Assembly (NCBI RefSeq): GCF_030077865.1
Contig: NZ_JASDDP010000025.1
Length of the DNA: 60,536 nt
Origin: Mycoplasma_H phocimorsus
Lineage (GTDB): Bacteria; Bacillota_I; Bacilli_A; Mycoplasmatales; Metamycoplasmataceae
Reading direction: 5' to 3' (one strand)
In this document: one piece after another, positions 12,901 through 23,458 of the stretch
Layout: each line of letters begins with the position of its first letter
How positions within the stretch are numbered: position 1 is the stretch's first letter
Program-made: the position numbers and the translations under genes
The notes under the pieces: generated by a model
The model's database searches: none
Told to the model about the DNA's origin: nothing
What the model saw: only the letters and a program-made list of their open reading frames with translations

Positions 12901-13978
12901 CATTTTTAGGAATCATAGCATCTGTATTATTCTTTAAATCTCCTTTATGAATAATATAATTAACGCCTTTTAAAATATCTGCATTTTTAACAGTGGCTCT
13001 ATAAAAACCTGCTACATTAACAACATTGCCATTTTCATCTTTATCACCAAATAAAATCGGTTCCGTTCATTGAATAACATCACCAGTATATCCTTCTCCC
13101 CAAATATGAAGACCTCAGTTTTTATAATCATTTGGATTATCTGGTTTAAATCAAAAATAAATATAATCTTTTTTTGCTGGTAATTCAGAATCTAAATTAG
13201 CTTTAAAACCATCAATTTCTATAGTTATTGTTTGCTTAAATGAATTAGAATCTAAAATTGGATTATCAAATTCATCTGCTTTTGAAAATGTAAAAACATC
13301 AATTTTTGCATTAAGTGAAGTTTTGTCTTTACCTATATTATTTTCTATAGAACTAATTTTATATCAAGAGTTATTAGGGAGCGTTAAACCATTTTTAAAA
13401 AGTATATTTCTTTCTTGTCCCGATAATAATTTACTTAATGTTTTAATATTAATATTTTTTGTAAAATCTTGATTAATGCCTTGAACTTCAAATAATGATT
13501 TAATATTAATTTTTTTATTAAAAATTAATGAAAAATCAATATTTTTTTCAAGATTACTTACTTCTATTTTAACTTTTTTAAAAGTTATGTCTTTATATGG
13601 AGACACTAATTTAACATATAAAATTAATTTATCAGAACCTGCAATTTCATTTTTTTCTATACTGTCAATTTGTAAAAAATATCCACTTTTTAATTTGTCT
13701 TTTAAAATTGCTCCATTAAATCCATTTTGAGAGTATGTTTGTTGAGAAAGTAATTCTCTTCAAACTAATGAATATTGATTTGAAAGAGCAAATGGCATTC
13801 TATTACCTTTATAATTAAATTTTGCTTGAACATTAGTATTAATTTTCATTAATTCATTGTCATATTCTTGTTGCTTTAATGTGGAGCAACTTATTAAAGT
13901 TAATGCTGTATTTGCAACAAAAGTTAGTGCTATTGTGCTTAGTAAGAACTTTTTATTTTTATTTATTATTTTTTTCAT
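9911..13978 (-). CDS. pulA: Lipoprotein pullulanase (GH13, type I pullulanase-like)
   Basis: This is a 1355-residue predicted surface lipoprotein with lipobox LISC near residue 31, starting at ATG 13978. It should cleave alpha-1,6 branches of glycogen or pullulan outside the cell. The N-terminal part contains segments resembling the bacterial pullulanase-associated domain (CBM41-like, YIYFWFKP then NWGLHIWG). The GH13 catalytic core shows YDPHNY, region I DVVYNH, region II GFRFD (nucleophile D832), region III LYGESW (acid/base E862) and region IV IHDGFT (D975), all in order. A C-terminal beta-rich tail follows. The size is large for the family because of the N-terminal extension. Surface anchoring suggests scavenging of host glycogen. 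No sugar transporter is adjacent. The call as pullulanase rather than another GH13 debranching enzyme rests on the YDP..Y and IHDG..LWD motifs. Confidence 0.88.
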
Positions 13979-14049
13979 ACTTATAATTATATGAATTTAG
14001 TATTTTTGTAATTAGTATCAAAAATCTATGTGGTAAATTTAAGAAAAAA

Positions 14050-14068
14050 CACGATCACAAAAATCGTG
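14050..14068 (-). terminator. Terminator of dnaJ
   Basis: The CACGAT/ATCGTG stem (14050-14055 with 14063-14068) has a 7-nt loop. Read on the minus strand it runs into T6. It sits just after the dnaJ stop and before the pullulanase gene. Confidence 0.8.
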
Positions 14069-14079
14069 CTAATTAAACT

Positions 14080-15162
14080 TTAAGCTTTATTTACTTTATC
14101 TACAAATTTCGAATTTAAGGTATCTTCATAACTTTCAATACTTTCTCTTAATTTTTTTGTAATTTTAGAATTGAGAGTTGGTAATTGTAATTTTAAAATT
14201 AAAACCATTGAACCATTTTTTGAAGCAATACCTTTATTTTTAATAGTAATTCTATCATCAGTTTTATATGAAGATTTCATCTTTATTGTAACTGTTCCAT
14301 GTGGTGTTGGCACGACAACATTTTCTTCATTTATTAATGAAAATACTGAAACAGGAAAATCCATTATAATATTATTTCCATCTCTTTTATAATATGGATG
14401 CGGTTTAATATTAATTTCTATATACAAATCACCATTACCATCTTCGCCAAATTGACCTAACCCGCTAATCTTCATAGTGCTTCCATCCCTAATACCTTCA
14501 GGGATTTTTAATTTGACAGTTTTCTTTACATTATTGTATTTTTTTCCATGACAAATTGAACATTTTTTAGAATATATTGATCCCTGTCCATCACATTCTT
14601 CACATTTAACAGTTTTTTTGCTTCTTCCAAAAATAGATTGAAACATTTTTGTAACATGTCCAGCACCCTTACATACTTTACATGTTTCTTTTGTGGAAGA
14701 AAGATCATAACCGGTTTTATTACATTTATTACATACTTGTTCAACATTAAAATCTCTTTCAATAGTTGTGCCTAAAATTGAATCCACAAATGAAATATAA
14801 ATCTCCGTTTTATAATCATGTCCAAAGCGCTGTTCTTCTTGATGTGATCCACCATGATTAAAGAAAGATTCAAAAATATCAGAAAAACCACCAAAACCTG
14901 AACTAAATCCAGCTGTATTGAATCCTGAAAATCCGTGAGCACCTGGGCCTTCATGGCCAAATTGATCATAATTTCTTCTTTTTTCTTCATCACTTAATGT
15001 TTCATAAGCTTCATTAATCTCTTTCATTTTATCTTCGGCTTCTTTTGAAGGATTTTTATCAGGGTGATACTGATTAGCTAGTTTTCTGTAAGCTTTTCTA
15101 ATTTCTTCTTTACTTGCATCTTTAGAAACGCCTAAAATTTCATAAAAATCTTTTTTATTCAT
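14080..15162 (-). CDS. dnaJ: Chaperone DnaJ
   Basis: This is a 360-residue Hsp40 co-chaperone that stimulates DnaK ATPase. The J domain includes the HPD motif (YHPDKNP), followed by a Gly/Phe-rich linker and four zinc-finger repeats (CNKCNKTG, CKVCKGAG, CEECDGQG, CSICHGKK) and the C-terminal substrate domain. An in-frame ATG exists 18 nt upstream (15180). I chose 15162 because the upstream ATG lies inside a CIRCE-like operator (15174-15200), and MNKKDFYEILGV is the family-typical start. The last zinc repeat has KK in place of xG, a mild divergence. dnaK and grpE are not in the window, so the gene stands alone under heat-shock control. Confidence 0.95.
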   Translation of the reverse strand: MNKKDFYEILGVSKDASKEEIRKAYRKLANQYHPDKNPSKEAEDKMKEINEAYETLSDEEKRRNYDQFGHEGPGAHGFSGFNTAGFSSGFGGFSDIFESFFNHGGSHQEEQRFGHDYKTEIYISFVDSILGTTIERDFNVEQVCNKCNKTGYDLSSTKETCKVCKGAGHVTKMFQSIFGRSKKTVKCEECDGQGSIYSKKCSICHGKKYNNVKKTVKLKIPEGIRDGSTMKISGLGQFGEDGNGDLYIEINIKPHPYYKRDGNNIIMDFPVSVFSLINEENVVVPTPHGTVTIKMKSSYKTDDRITIKNKGIASKNGSMVLILKLQLPTLNSKITKKLRESIESYEDTLNSKFVDKVNKA

Positions 15163-15173
15163 AATATTAAATT

Positions 15174-15200
15174 TTAGCATATTAATTATTTAAGTGCTAA
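15174..15200 (-). promoter_or_regulatory. CIRCE-like HrcA operator upstream of dnaJ
   Basis: TTAGCATAT - 9 nt - AAGTGCTAA on the plus strand matches the CIRCE inverted repeat TTAGCACTC-N9-GAGTGCTAA at 6/9 and 8/9 positions with exact 9-nt spacing. It lies directly upstream of the chosen dnaJ start, consistent with repression by HrcA. Confidence 0.75.
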
Positions 15201-15215
15201 AATTTGTTTCCTTAT

Positions 15216-16406
15216 TTATGTATTAAAAATTTGTTTTAAATATTTTGAAATTAAATTATCAAATAATGAAAATATAAAGGAAAATGAGGCTGTCGTAGAG
15301 CCATTAGTAATATTAATTACTGAATTAATATTTCCATATCTAACTAAACTTAATTCAATTTCTTTTTCAAGATATATTCCACTAGTTAATATTAATGAAA
15401 TAATCAATGTTAAGTATATATATCACCTTGTAAAAATAGCTGCTTCATTTTCCCAATTACATAACATTAAAAATCCAACTGTTAAAATAATAAAAATTGT
15501 ATTTTTATATAAAGTGATTTTTGGTATTATTCCAATATTTTTAGCATCAGTATTTAACTTTAATTCTTTATTAAGTTTTATAAATTTCTTATAAAAAACT
15601 ACTGCAATTAATTTTAAAAATAATAAAATAATTATAAAAGCAAAAATCAATGTAAATGTTCTTCAAATAAATCCTAAAAATGATTTTAAACATATCTCTA
15701 TAATTGAAAGATATCCAGCAAAATATATAAATATTATATTAAATTGAGTAATATTAATTGAAGTTGTTTTTAAACGGGAATAAATTTTTTCATTATTAAG
15801 TTTGTAAATTACATAGCCAATTAAAATAGAAAAAAGATAAGCAAAAAGAATAAAAACAGATGTTTGTCACATTTCAATTAATTTATAAAAACTAGTCAAA
15901 TAATTGATAATTAATAAAATATTGTTTGAAAAATTAGCTTTTTGAATAAATATATTATTCGAAGAAACATGCATATAAAAAGAATCAAATGCTCTGGGTC
16001 TAAGTAAATAGACAAATAATAAAGTTATAATACTAATTATGATAAAAATAAAGTTATTTATAAGTATTTTAATTCATTTACTGCTTATAACTGCTCTTGT
16101 TTTAAACATTGAAAATGTTGAAGTAATTATTACCAATATTACATAAATAAAACTTAAAAATAAAAATATAGAAATTATAAAAGTATTCATTGATGAAATG
16201 TAATTAATTAATCTAAATAATTGTATTGATGAAGAATCAATTAACTTAAATTCCGAAAAATAAAATGAAATTAAAAATGAAATTATTACAGCACTAAAAA
16301 AACAAATTCCTTGTGCTAATAAATTTTTTTTAAATTTAATGACTATTAAAGAACTAATTACGAAACCAAAAATTAGCACTAAGAAAAAAATAAATAAAAC
16401 ATTCAT
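15216..16406 (-). CDS. Polytopic membrane protein, unknown
   Basis: This is a 396-residue, very hydrophobic protein with at least eight predicted membrane segments separated by short Lys/Asn-rich loops, starting at ATG 16406. It lies 19 nt downstream of nusG on the same strand and is the last gene of the cysS-nusG block. A Gly/Ser/Thr segment (NGSTTASF) in the last quarter hints at a transporter. No family signature was recognised and the substrate is unknown. Confidence 0.75.
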
Positions 16407-16425
16407 AAAAATAATAAAAAAGACA

Positions 16426-17013
16426 CTAGTCTATTAACTCTATGTCTTTAAAATCAAATTCATATTCAATTAATCTTCCAAATGTTTCAATTTCAACAAT
16501 TACTTTTTTAATAACATCATCACTTTTTAAAATTTTAACCTCGGTGCCTGAAAATGGGCCATTAATAATTCTAATAAATGCACCTGGAATATATTCTGTT
16601 TTAATAATTCCATTTTCAAAATCATCATGAGCTTGTTTTTCTTTATTAAACATTTTTTTCATTTCTCTTGAAGAAACTGGTGTTGGTTTGGCTCCTTTTC
16701 CTGAAGATCCAATTAAACCAGTAACATATTGTGTATTACGAATAATAAATCAAGCTTCATCAGTCATAATCATTTTAATAAAGATATAGCCTACATACAT
16801 ATTAACCATTTTTACCTTATGCGGCTCTCCAGCTTCTTTTTTAAGAAGCTCTTTTTTTGTTATTCTTGGTTCCTTAAAAATATGAATTTCTTCAATTACA
16901 TCTTGAAGCTGCTCAGAAACTATTCTGTTTTGCAATGATTCAAATACCTTATCTTCTTTGCCAGACATAGTAGAAATCATATATCATTTTTTTGTATTAA
17001 TTAAATCGCTCAT
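16426..17013 (-). CDS. nusG: Transcription termination/antitermination protein NusG
   Basis: This 195-residue protein binds RNA polymerase and modulates elongation and Rho/ribosome coupling. The NGN domain starts with KKWYMISTMSGKED (Trp by TGA), the central segment is YVGYIFIKM, and the C-terminal KOW motif reads FIRIINGPFSGTEVKI. The start ATG 17013 is preceded by the strong RBS AGGAGGATAAA, which lies inside the end of secE. Only one base separates secE's stop from nusG's start, so translation is coupled. Length fits the family. Confidence 0.96.
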
Positions 17014-17014
17014 T

Positions 17015-17548
17015 TTATCCTCCTAATGATGTAATAATTATGTTAACTATTGTTGTAATTGCTAAAGTAATTAATGTAAATATTAATGTAAATACTAAAA
17101 CAATAATCATAGATTTTTTCATCTTTTTGCCATTTGGCCATCTAACCATTTTTAACTCTTTAATAAATTTTCTCATATAAAGCTTTTTATTTCCAAGAGA
17201 TTTACCATAATATTTTTTATTTAATTCCTCATACTCTTCTTTAGCTCACTCATTAATATAATTTGTTTCTGCTTCTTTTCACTTTTTTAATGAAATTCAT
17301 TTATTATGAATTGCTTCATATAAACTTTTTCTAGAAAAAGATTTAGAATTCTTCTGAGTTTTTCTAACTTCTTCTTCAAAATTTTTATACTCTTTTATTT
17401 TTTGTTCATACTGAATTTGAAGTTCTTGAAGTTTATTTTTTCTTTCGCTTTTTAAATTTTCTAAATCCTCTTTAAACTTTAAAGATAATTCTTGGAGCTG
17501 CTTTTTTTCTCGTTCTTTTTTAAGTTTTTTATTTTCTTTTTCATTCAT
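17015..17548 (-). CDS. secE: Preprotein translocase subunit SecE, long N-terminal extension
   Basis: This is a 177-residue protein. The last 60 residues are typical SecE: the MRKFIKELKMVRWPNGKKM amphipathic segment followed by one transmembrane helix ending in SLGG. SecE clamps SecY in the membrane. The first about 110 residues are a charged Lys/Glu/Gln-rich coiled-coil-like region not found in classical bacterial SecE (about 60-65 residues), so the protein is unusually long. It is placed between rpmG (1-nt gap) and nusG, as in most Firmicutes. Confidence 0.92.
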
Positions 17549-17549
17549 G

Positions 17550-17699
17550 CTATTTCTCTTCTTTATGTAATGTATGCCCTTTACATTTCATGCAATATTT
17601 TTTAATTAGTAATCTTTTATTAATTAATGAGTTATTAACTGTGTAGTTTCTAATACCGCACATTTCACAAGCTAATGGAACTTTTTTAATATTTTTCAT
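17550..17699 (-). CDS. rpmG: 50S ribosomal protein L33
   Basis: This is a 49-residue large-subunit protein with both zinc-ribbon CxxC pairs intact (CEMC near residue 11 and CMKC near residue 37). The start at ATG 17699 gives MKNIKKVPLACEMCG. It sits directly upstream of secE in the conserved rpmG-secE-nusG order. A second L33 gene lies at 54626-54778. Confidence 0.92.
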   Translation of the reverse strand: MKNIKKVPLACEMCGIRNYTVNNSLINKRLLIKKYCMKCKGHTLHKEEK

Positions 17700-17758
17700 A
17701 ATGTATTTAAATTATATTAAAAAATCTATTTTTTATATAAATAGACTTATAAATATCT

Positions 17759-18334
17759 TTACTTAATTTTATTTGCAATATCTCTTAAAATATACATTAC
17801 TTTTCTTATTGGACGACGAGGGATATTTAAAATATTAACTACTTTTTTATAAGAATAACCACTTAAAAAGAGCATAAATATTTTCTTTTCTGTTTCTGCC
17901 AACTTTATATACTCTTTTTTTAAAATTGATAAAAAATATTCTTTATTTAATTTGTGAATAATACTTTGAAATGCTACGGGATCAACCACGTCCATTTCTC
18001 CACCTGTAAATATTGAAATATTTGTTTGTTTTAAAATAGGCTTATAATTAGACTTAAAAAAATATCTTATATGTATAGATAAATGGTTAATTAAATATTT
18101 ATGAAAATCAGGATACTTAATAACATCGTACTTTTCTAAAATTATTGGAATTTTAGTTAATGAATAAAATATTGCATCATTAATAGTAAAAAGATGAAAT
18201 GAATTTCAATGATTCATTCAATAAGTTGATAATTTTTCAAGATCAAATTTTAGTGATTTATAAATAAAACTAATTTTCTTTTTTCTGCTAAAAGATGATA
18301 ATTTTTCTATTGTTATTCTATTTTCTTCAATCAT
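17759..18334 (-). CDS. Sigma-70-like alternative sigma factor (SigH/sigma-20 position)
   Basis: This 191-residue protein starts at ATG 18334 and overlaps the end of rlmB by 17 nt. Its last 60 residues look like sigma region 4: LAETEKKIFMLFLSGYSYKKVV followed by a turn and a recognition-helix-like IPRRPIRKVMYILRD. This matches the '..E..v..L...G.s..eIA..l......v' helix-turn-helix pattern. The N-terminal part is basic and aromatic (TYWMNHWNSF), where region 2 would sit, and is weakly conserved. The position between rlmB and rpmG-secE-nusG is where B. subtilis has sigH. In M. genitalium a divergent sigma factor (MG428) controls recombination genes. The functional assignment is inference. Confidence 0.7.
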
Positions 18335-19001
18335 TCATTAAAATTCCTGCTGCTACTGATGCATTTAAAGATTGAATATTTCCATACATTTTAATATGAA
18401 CTAAAATGTCCGCCATATTGATTGTTGATTTAGAACATCCGGTTGCTTCTGAGCCAATCACTAATACGCCAGGATAATTGATTTCTATTTTTTTTATATC
18501 TACAGATTTAGAATTTAAAACGGAGGCATAAATTCAATATCCCATATTCTTTAATTTTAATAATGTTGAGCTAATTGAATTAACTTTAATAAATTTAATA
18601 TTTAAAAACCCTCCAGAAGATGTTTTTAAAACTGTTGAAGTGATTTGGGCAGCGCGATCTTTAGGAAAAATGATATGATTAAATCCAAAAGCATTTGCAC
18701 TTCTGATTATTGCTCCAAAATTTCCTACATCTTGAATATGATCAAGGACAAGCACATTTTGTGCTTGATCTTTTTTAATACTATTTAAATCATAATAAGA
18801 AATATTCTTAATTATAGCTATATATCCTTGATGATTTGTTTTTGAATACTTTTCAAAAAAAGATTTATTTTTAAGTATAAACTTAACATCACATTCAATT
18901 TTTTTTGAAATGTTATCAATATAAACTACTGAAATTGGTCAATTATTTTTAATTGCATCAATTACAGAATTTTTACCTGATATGTATAAATTTTCATTCA
19001 T
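18318..19001 (-). CDS. rlmB: 23S rRNA 2'-O-ribose methyltransferase RlmB (SpoU/TrmH family)
   Basis: This is a 227-residue SPOUT methyltransferase. The three family motifs are present: LDHIQDVGNFGAIIRSA (motif 1), VLVIGSEATG (motif 2) and the SLNASVAAGIL C-terminal motif 3. The N-terminal substrate-binding domain starts MNENLYISGKNSV. The start ATG 18999-19001 shares its A with the cysS stop (TAATG), and AGAAGG precedes it. An in-frame ATG three codons upstream is less well placed. The order cysS-rlmB-sigma-rpmG is conserved with Bacillus. Confidence 0.92.
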
Positions 19002-20218
19002 TATATTCATCCTTCTTTTAATAAATTTTCTCGTAAAATATCGGCTTTTTTGTAGTTTTTTTTCTTCAATTCTTCTTTTCAGTTGTAATATTTTTCTAAA
19101 ATATTATTTAAAGAAAATTCATCAATAAAGCTAAATTTAAATACTTCAAAAACTTTTTTGAGTGTATTTAAATTTAAATCAACTTCAACGTTTTTATTAA
19201 TATTTTTTATTATTAATTCAATAAAAAATATAGCTCTATGATAGTCAAAATCATAAAGTGCTTTCATAATTTCCTTAACAGCGTTTTCATTTATATCATT
19301 TGAGGTTATTAACATTGACTTTAAATAATTTTTACGATATTTTATTAATATTTTTTGTAAATTTAAAATTGTATCTTGATTAATGTCAACTTCAGAATTA
19401 AATCGATGATTAAGAACTAACAATCTCAGCACATCACTACCATACTTAGTAATAAAATCTTTAGCTAAAATTACATTGCCAAGCGATTTACTCATTTTAA
19501 TGCCATTATGTTTAATGGTTCCAACATATTTTCAAATATCTGCTAATGGCTTTTTATAAAGTGAATAAAACTGAGCATTTTCATTCTCATGATGTGGAAA
19601 AATTAGGTCAATTCCACCTGAATGTATATCTATAGTTTGACCCTTAAAATTCTTATCAATTATTGCAACGCATTCTGTATGTCATCCAGGTCTACCACTA
19701 CCTCAAGGAGAATTAAATTTTACGCCTGTTGTAGTAAATTTTCACAGGTAAAAATCTTGTTCGTTTTTTTTGTTTTCATCAAACGCATTACTTATTGTGT
19801 TGCTCATATTTAAATTAGATAGCTTTCCATATTCTTTATTACTCTCAACATCATAAATGACACCATTTTTTGTTATATAGGCTGAATTATTAAGAACTAA
19901 TTTTTCAATAAAATGAATTAAAATATTCATATTTTGTGTGACATTTTCAATTTTAGTAATTGTATCTATATTAAGCAAATTTAATAATTCAAGATATTTA
20001 GAAAAGTAAAATGAAGAAATTTCCATCTCACTTTTACCTTCTTGTTGGGCTTTTTTAATAATTTTGTCATCAATATCAGTTATATTATGTATAAAATTAA
20101 AATCAATATTCAAGTATCTATAAGCTTTAAGAACAAAATCGATTGATATTATTGGTCTTAAATTTCCGATATGAATATCGGAATAAACGGTAGGGCCACA
20201 TACATATATTTTTTTCAT
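19001..20218 (-). CDS. cysS: Cysteinyl-tRNA synthetase
   Basis: This 405-residue class I synthetase charges tRNA-Cys. It shows an N-terminal zinc ligand in YVCGPTVY, the HIGH-like motif HIGNLRP (about residues 17-23) and the KMSKS motif (MSKSLGN) near residue 242. The length is somewhat short, consistent with a trimmed C-terminal anticodon region. The start at ATG 20218 has a TATAAT box only 6 nt upstream, so the mRNA is probably leaderless. It is the first gene of the overlapping cysS-to-nusG block. Confidence 0.95.
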
Positions 20219-20224
20219 ATTTTA

Positions 20225-20230
20225 ATTATA
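20225..20230 (-). promoter_or_regulatory. -10 box of cysS, likely leaderless transcript
   Basis: TATAAT on the minus strand ends exactly 6 nt before the cysS ATG and there is no Shine-Dalgarno sequence. Transcription would start at or next to the A of the ATG. Confidence 0.6.
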
Positions 20231-20313
20231 TATAAATATTTTTTTATATTTAAAACTCCTTCCAATATTAATAAAGCAAAAATAATGACATTTTTCAAAA
20301 AAATAAAAAAAAT

Positions 20314-20337
20314 AGGAAATATAATTGATTATTTCCT
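20314..20337 (-). terminator. Terminator of SGNH-hydrolase gene
   Basis: The AGGAAAT/ATTTCCT stem (20314-20320 with 20331-20337) has a 10-nt loop. It is followed on the minus strand by a T8 run and overlaps the stop codon of the gene at 20336. Confidence 0.8.
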
Positions 20338-23300
20338 AGTTAGATTGCTTTAAATATCCATTTTTTAATAAATATAATATATTATCAAAATTTGTTTGAG
20401 GCATATTTTTGTCATTTTTATTGTGAATATCTTTTTTATCAAAATAATTAATATATGCAATTAAATTATCTCTATGATATTTTCTTTTTGGAAAAATTCC
20501 TAAAAATGAAAGCCCATCATAAGATTGGTCTTGTCAATCTTTACCAAATGTAATTTCAGCCAAATCACTAGAAACATTTAAAATATTAACTTTTTCTTGA
20601 AATGGCTGTAATGAATCATAATAAGCTTCTTTAAGTGCTATAAACATTTTTGTACTAATTGAAAGCGGATTTCAATCGCTTCAAAATGCAGCTGAATCTG
20701 CTTTAACTCTAATTAAATAGGCAAAAAGTGCTGTAATTCTATTTAAGGCATGTAAATCCTTATTAGTTTGAATCTTAATTTGACTTAAATCACCTTGTGA
20801 ATTTTTGGCAATATTTCTTGCAAATGGAATAATTAAACTTTTATATAAATCTTTAATATTTGAAATATAATAGTCGCCTTGAAAAATATCTGAAATAGAA
20901 ATATCTATAGAAGACGATTTATCATTTGGTAACTCTCTAAGAATTTCAAATAATTTAGAATTGTCTTTAGTTTTTTCAAAAATTGTATTAATCATTTTTA
21001 CATATAAATTATCATCTCAATTTTTATCATTAATTGATTCATAAAGCGACTTATTTACTTCAGGAAGAATAGTTGAAAGTAAGAAATTAATTTGCGTAAA
21101 ATTATTATCTTCAATAATTTTTTTAATAAAATTAATATCTAAAGCATCAAATCCTTGATTTAAAATTTTTTCTAGCGCCTGCTCAATTAAATAATCTATA
21201 TTACGACCATAAAAAGCATTTAATAAGTTAGAATTGATAATTTTTTGAATAACAACTGAAATATTTTGCGATTCAGCTCCAGTAGAATAATCTTCTCCAG
21301 TTAAAGAAGAAATTTGAGATAAAGCTATATTTGAAATTAAAGAAGTATTTTGATTAATTAATTTTATTCCAACTTTAAGTATGTGTTTAACGTTTTGCTT
21401 TAATTTTGGATCGGTAATAATTGTTTGTTTCGTTTTAAAAATTAGGAAATTTAAAACATCTCTAAATGTTTTAAAACTTGGGTTTTTGAAAGCATGTAAT
21501 ATTCACTCTTCAAAATAAGTAATTGAGTCTTTAACTAAATTAAAAATAATTGAATCTCTTTTAATAAAATTGCTTATTTTTTGAATGCTTTCAGCTGAAG
21601 TATTTTGAAGAAGGGGTACTAAATTAAAAATTTGTGTTAAGAATTTAGACAATAATTTTGAATCATTGTCTTTAAATGCATAATCTAAAACTTTAAATAA
21701 AATTTCTTTAAGAGTTCCGCCACCAATAATTTCACTGTCCAACATATTTCTTAAAAAATTCATTCATAGTTGTTCATTAAGAATTGTTTTAGAAACAATA
21801 TCTTTAAAAATTTCTGGAGTAATATTTTTATATTTATAATTTCCCTTATCATCTTTTTCTTCTAATATTTTTTGAAACTCACTTAACATATCTCTAATAA
21901 CATTATTATCAACAAACTTAGTTAAAAGATCGAAAACAACTTTAAAATTATCTTTTGAAAGATAAGCATAAATTTTTCCCTCTTTATCAAAAACATCAAG
22001 AATATTATCTTTAAATGACTTAATTAAAATTGGTACTGAAGGAACATAATATGGTTCGCCTTTTTTAGATTGTTCTATATAATATCTAAAAAGAAGATCA
22101 ATTTTTTTGTAATATTCATCGGCTACTGAATAATCTTTTATTAAATCAAAAACTTTTGATTCAATTTCACTTTTATCAAAAATTCATTTAGCGCCATCAT
22201 TGCCAAATGCTCTTTTTAATACTTCTAAATCATTAATATTAAATTCAATTAACTTGTCATTTTGAATGAATTTTTTGTAATAATCATCATCTAAGAAAAT
22301 TTTATTTTCTTCTAAATCTTTTTTATTTTTAGAAGTTGAAATAGCTATAAAAATATCTTGAGCCAATTTTTTGTATCCCTTGATTGATGGATGAATTGAA
22401 AAGGCTATACGCCCAACTTTGTCGGCATTTTTTATTCAATACTTATTATCAAATGCATTAACAATTTTAATATTTGGATTAATATTTTGTGAATATTTTT
22501 CAATTACTTCATTCATTGTTCTATTAACAATATTTAAAAAATCATGAATAATTGTTAATTGTTCTTCTGAATTAAAAAGAACTGATAAATATGTATTAAT
22601 TACATCAGCAAGACGAATTAATGCTAAAGGATAACTAATAAATAAAATTTTAGCGTTAGAATTAATCAAAGTAATTTTTTCAAGAAATGCTGTTACTTCT
22701 TGGCGAATTGTTATATCAATTTTGTCAAAAATTCTTACTACTAAATCTAATAAGTAATTTTTTAAATCTTTACCTTTTATTTTAAAAAATGCACTAAGAT
22801 CAATTTCATTATAAAAATATGTTAACATGCTTTTAATATAATCATTAGCACCCAAAGTAATAGTAATTAAATTCGCATCCTTTATTTTGCTAGCATATTC
22901 TTCTTGGCTTAAATTATTATTTCAATCTTTAAATGTTGAGCCTGAAATTGCAATATTTTCGAATGAAGAAAGTAATTTCGGATTAACTTTTTGAATTAAA
23001 TCTGCTAAAAAAGATGGATATCCATAACCTGATATATTTCCAGATTCAAGTTTTCCTTGTATTAAATTATTAATTTCAGAAGTAAAACCATCAGTAATAG
23101 AATCGCCTAAAGCAATATATTTTACTGGATTAGATTCATTAAAAATACCAACATTATTTTTTATTTCATCATTATTAGAATTTTCTTTAGCATTAAAATC
23201 AAATGCTTTGCCATTATTATTTTTATCATTTTTTAATCTAATATTAGGATCTTCAGATTCAATTACTTTTTCTTTATTAAATTTATTTGAAAGATATACA

Positions 23301-23371
23301 GTACCAACAATAAGCGCTGTGGCAGCAGTAATTGTCCCAACTAAAATTCAAAATAGCTGTTTCTTTTTCAT
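20336..23371 (-). CDS. SGNH/GDSL-hydrolase-like surface protein, 1011 residues
   Basis: This protein starts at ATG 23371 after an AAGGAG RBS. It has an N-terminal anchor (about residues 5-27) without a lipobox, an Asn/Lys-rich linker and then an SGNH fold. Block I is ALGDSITDGF (Ser91), block III LGANDY (Asn176), and block V IHPSIKGY (His327). The acid usually three residues before that His (DxxH) is Phe here. The remaining about 680 residues are long helical segments without known motifs and are absent from ordinary GDSL esterases (200-400 residues). It is predicted to be an exported esterase/lipase-type protein held on the cell surface. Activity is uncertain because of the missing Asp. It is followed by cysS on the same strand after a terminator. 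Confidence 0.78.
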
Positions 23372-23406
23372 AAAACTCCTTAAATAAACATAGTTTTAAT
23401 TATATT

Positions 23407-23440
23407 AAAAAAAGCGTTTTAATAAAAAAAATGCTTTTTC
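23407..23440 (-). terminator. Terminator of rpiB
   Basis: The AAAGCGTTTT/AAAATGCTTT inverted repeat has one G-T pair and runs into a T-rich stretch on the minus strand. It lies just after the rpiB stop. Confidence 0.6.
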
Positions 23441-23458
23441 AAAATTTAATTTAATAGA

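Noticed and set aside
15163..15180. ATG 15180 as dnaJ start
   Set aside because: It lies inside the CIRCE-like operator and adds six residues not typical of DnaJ.
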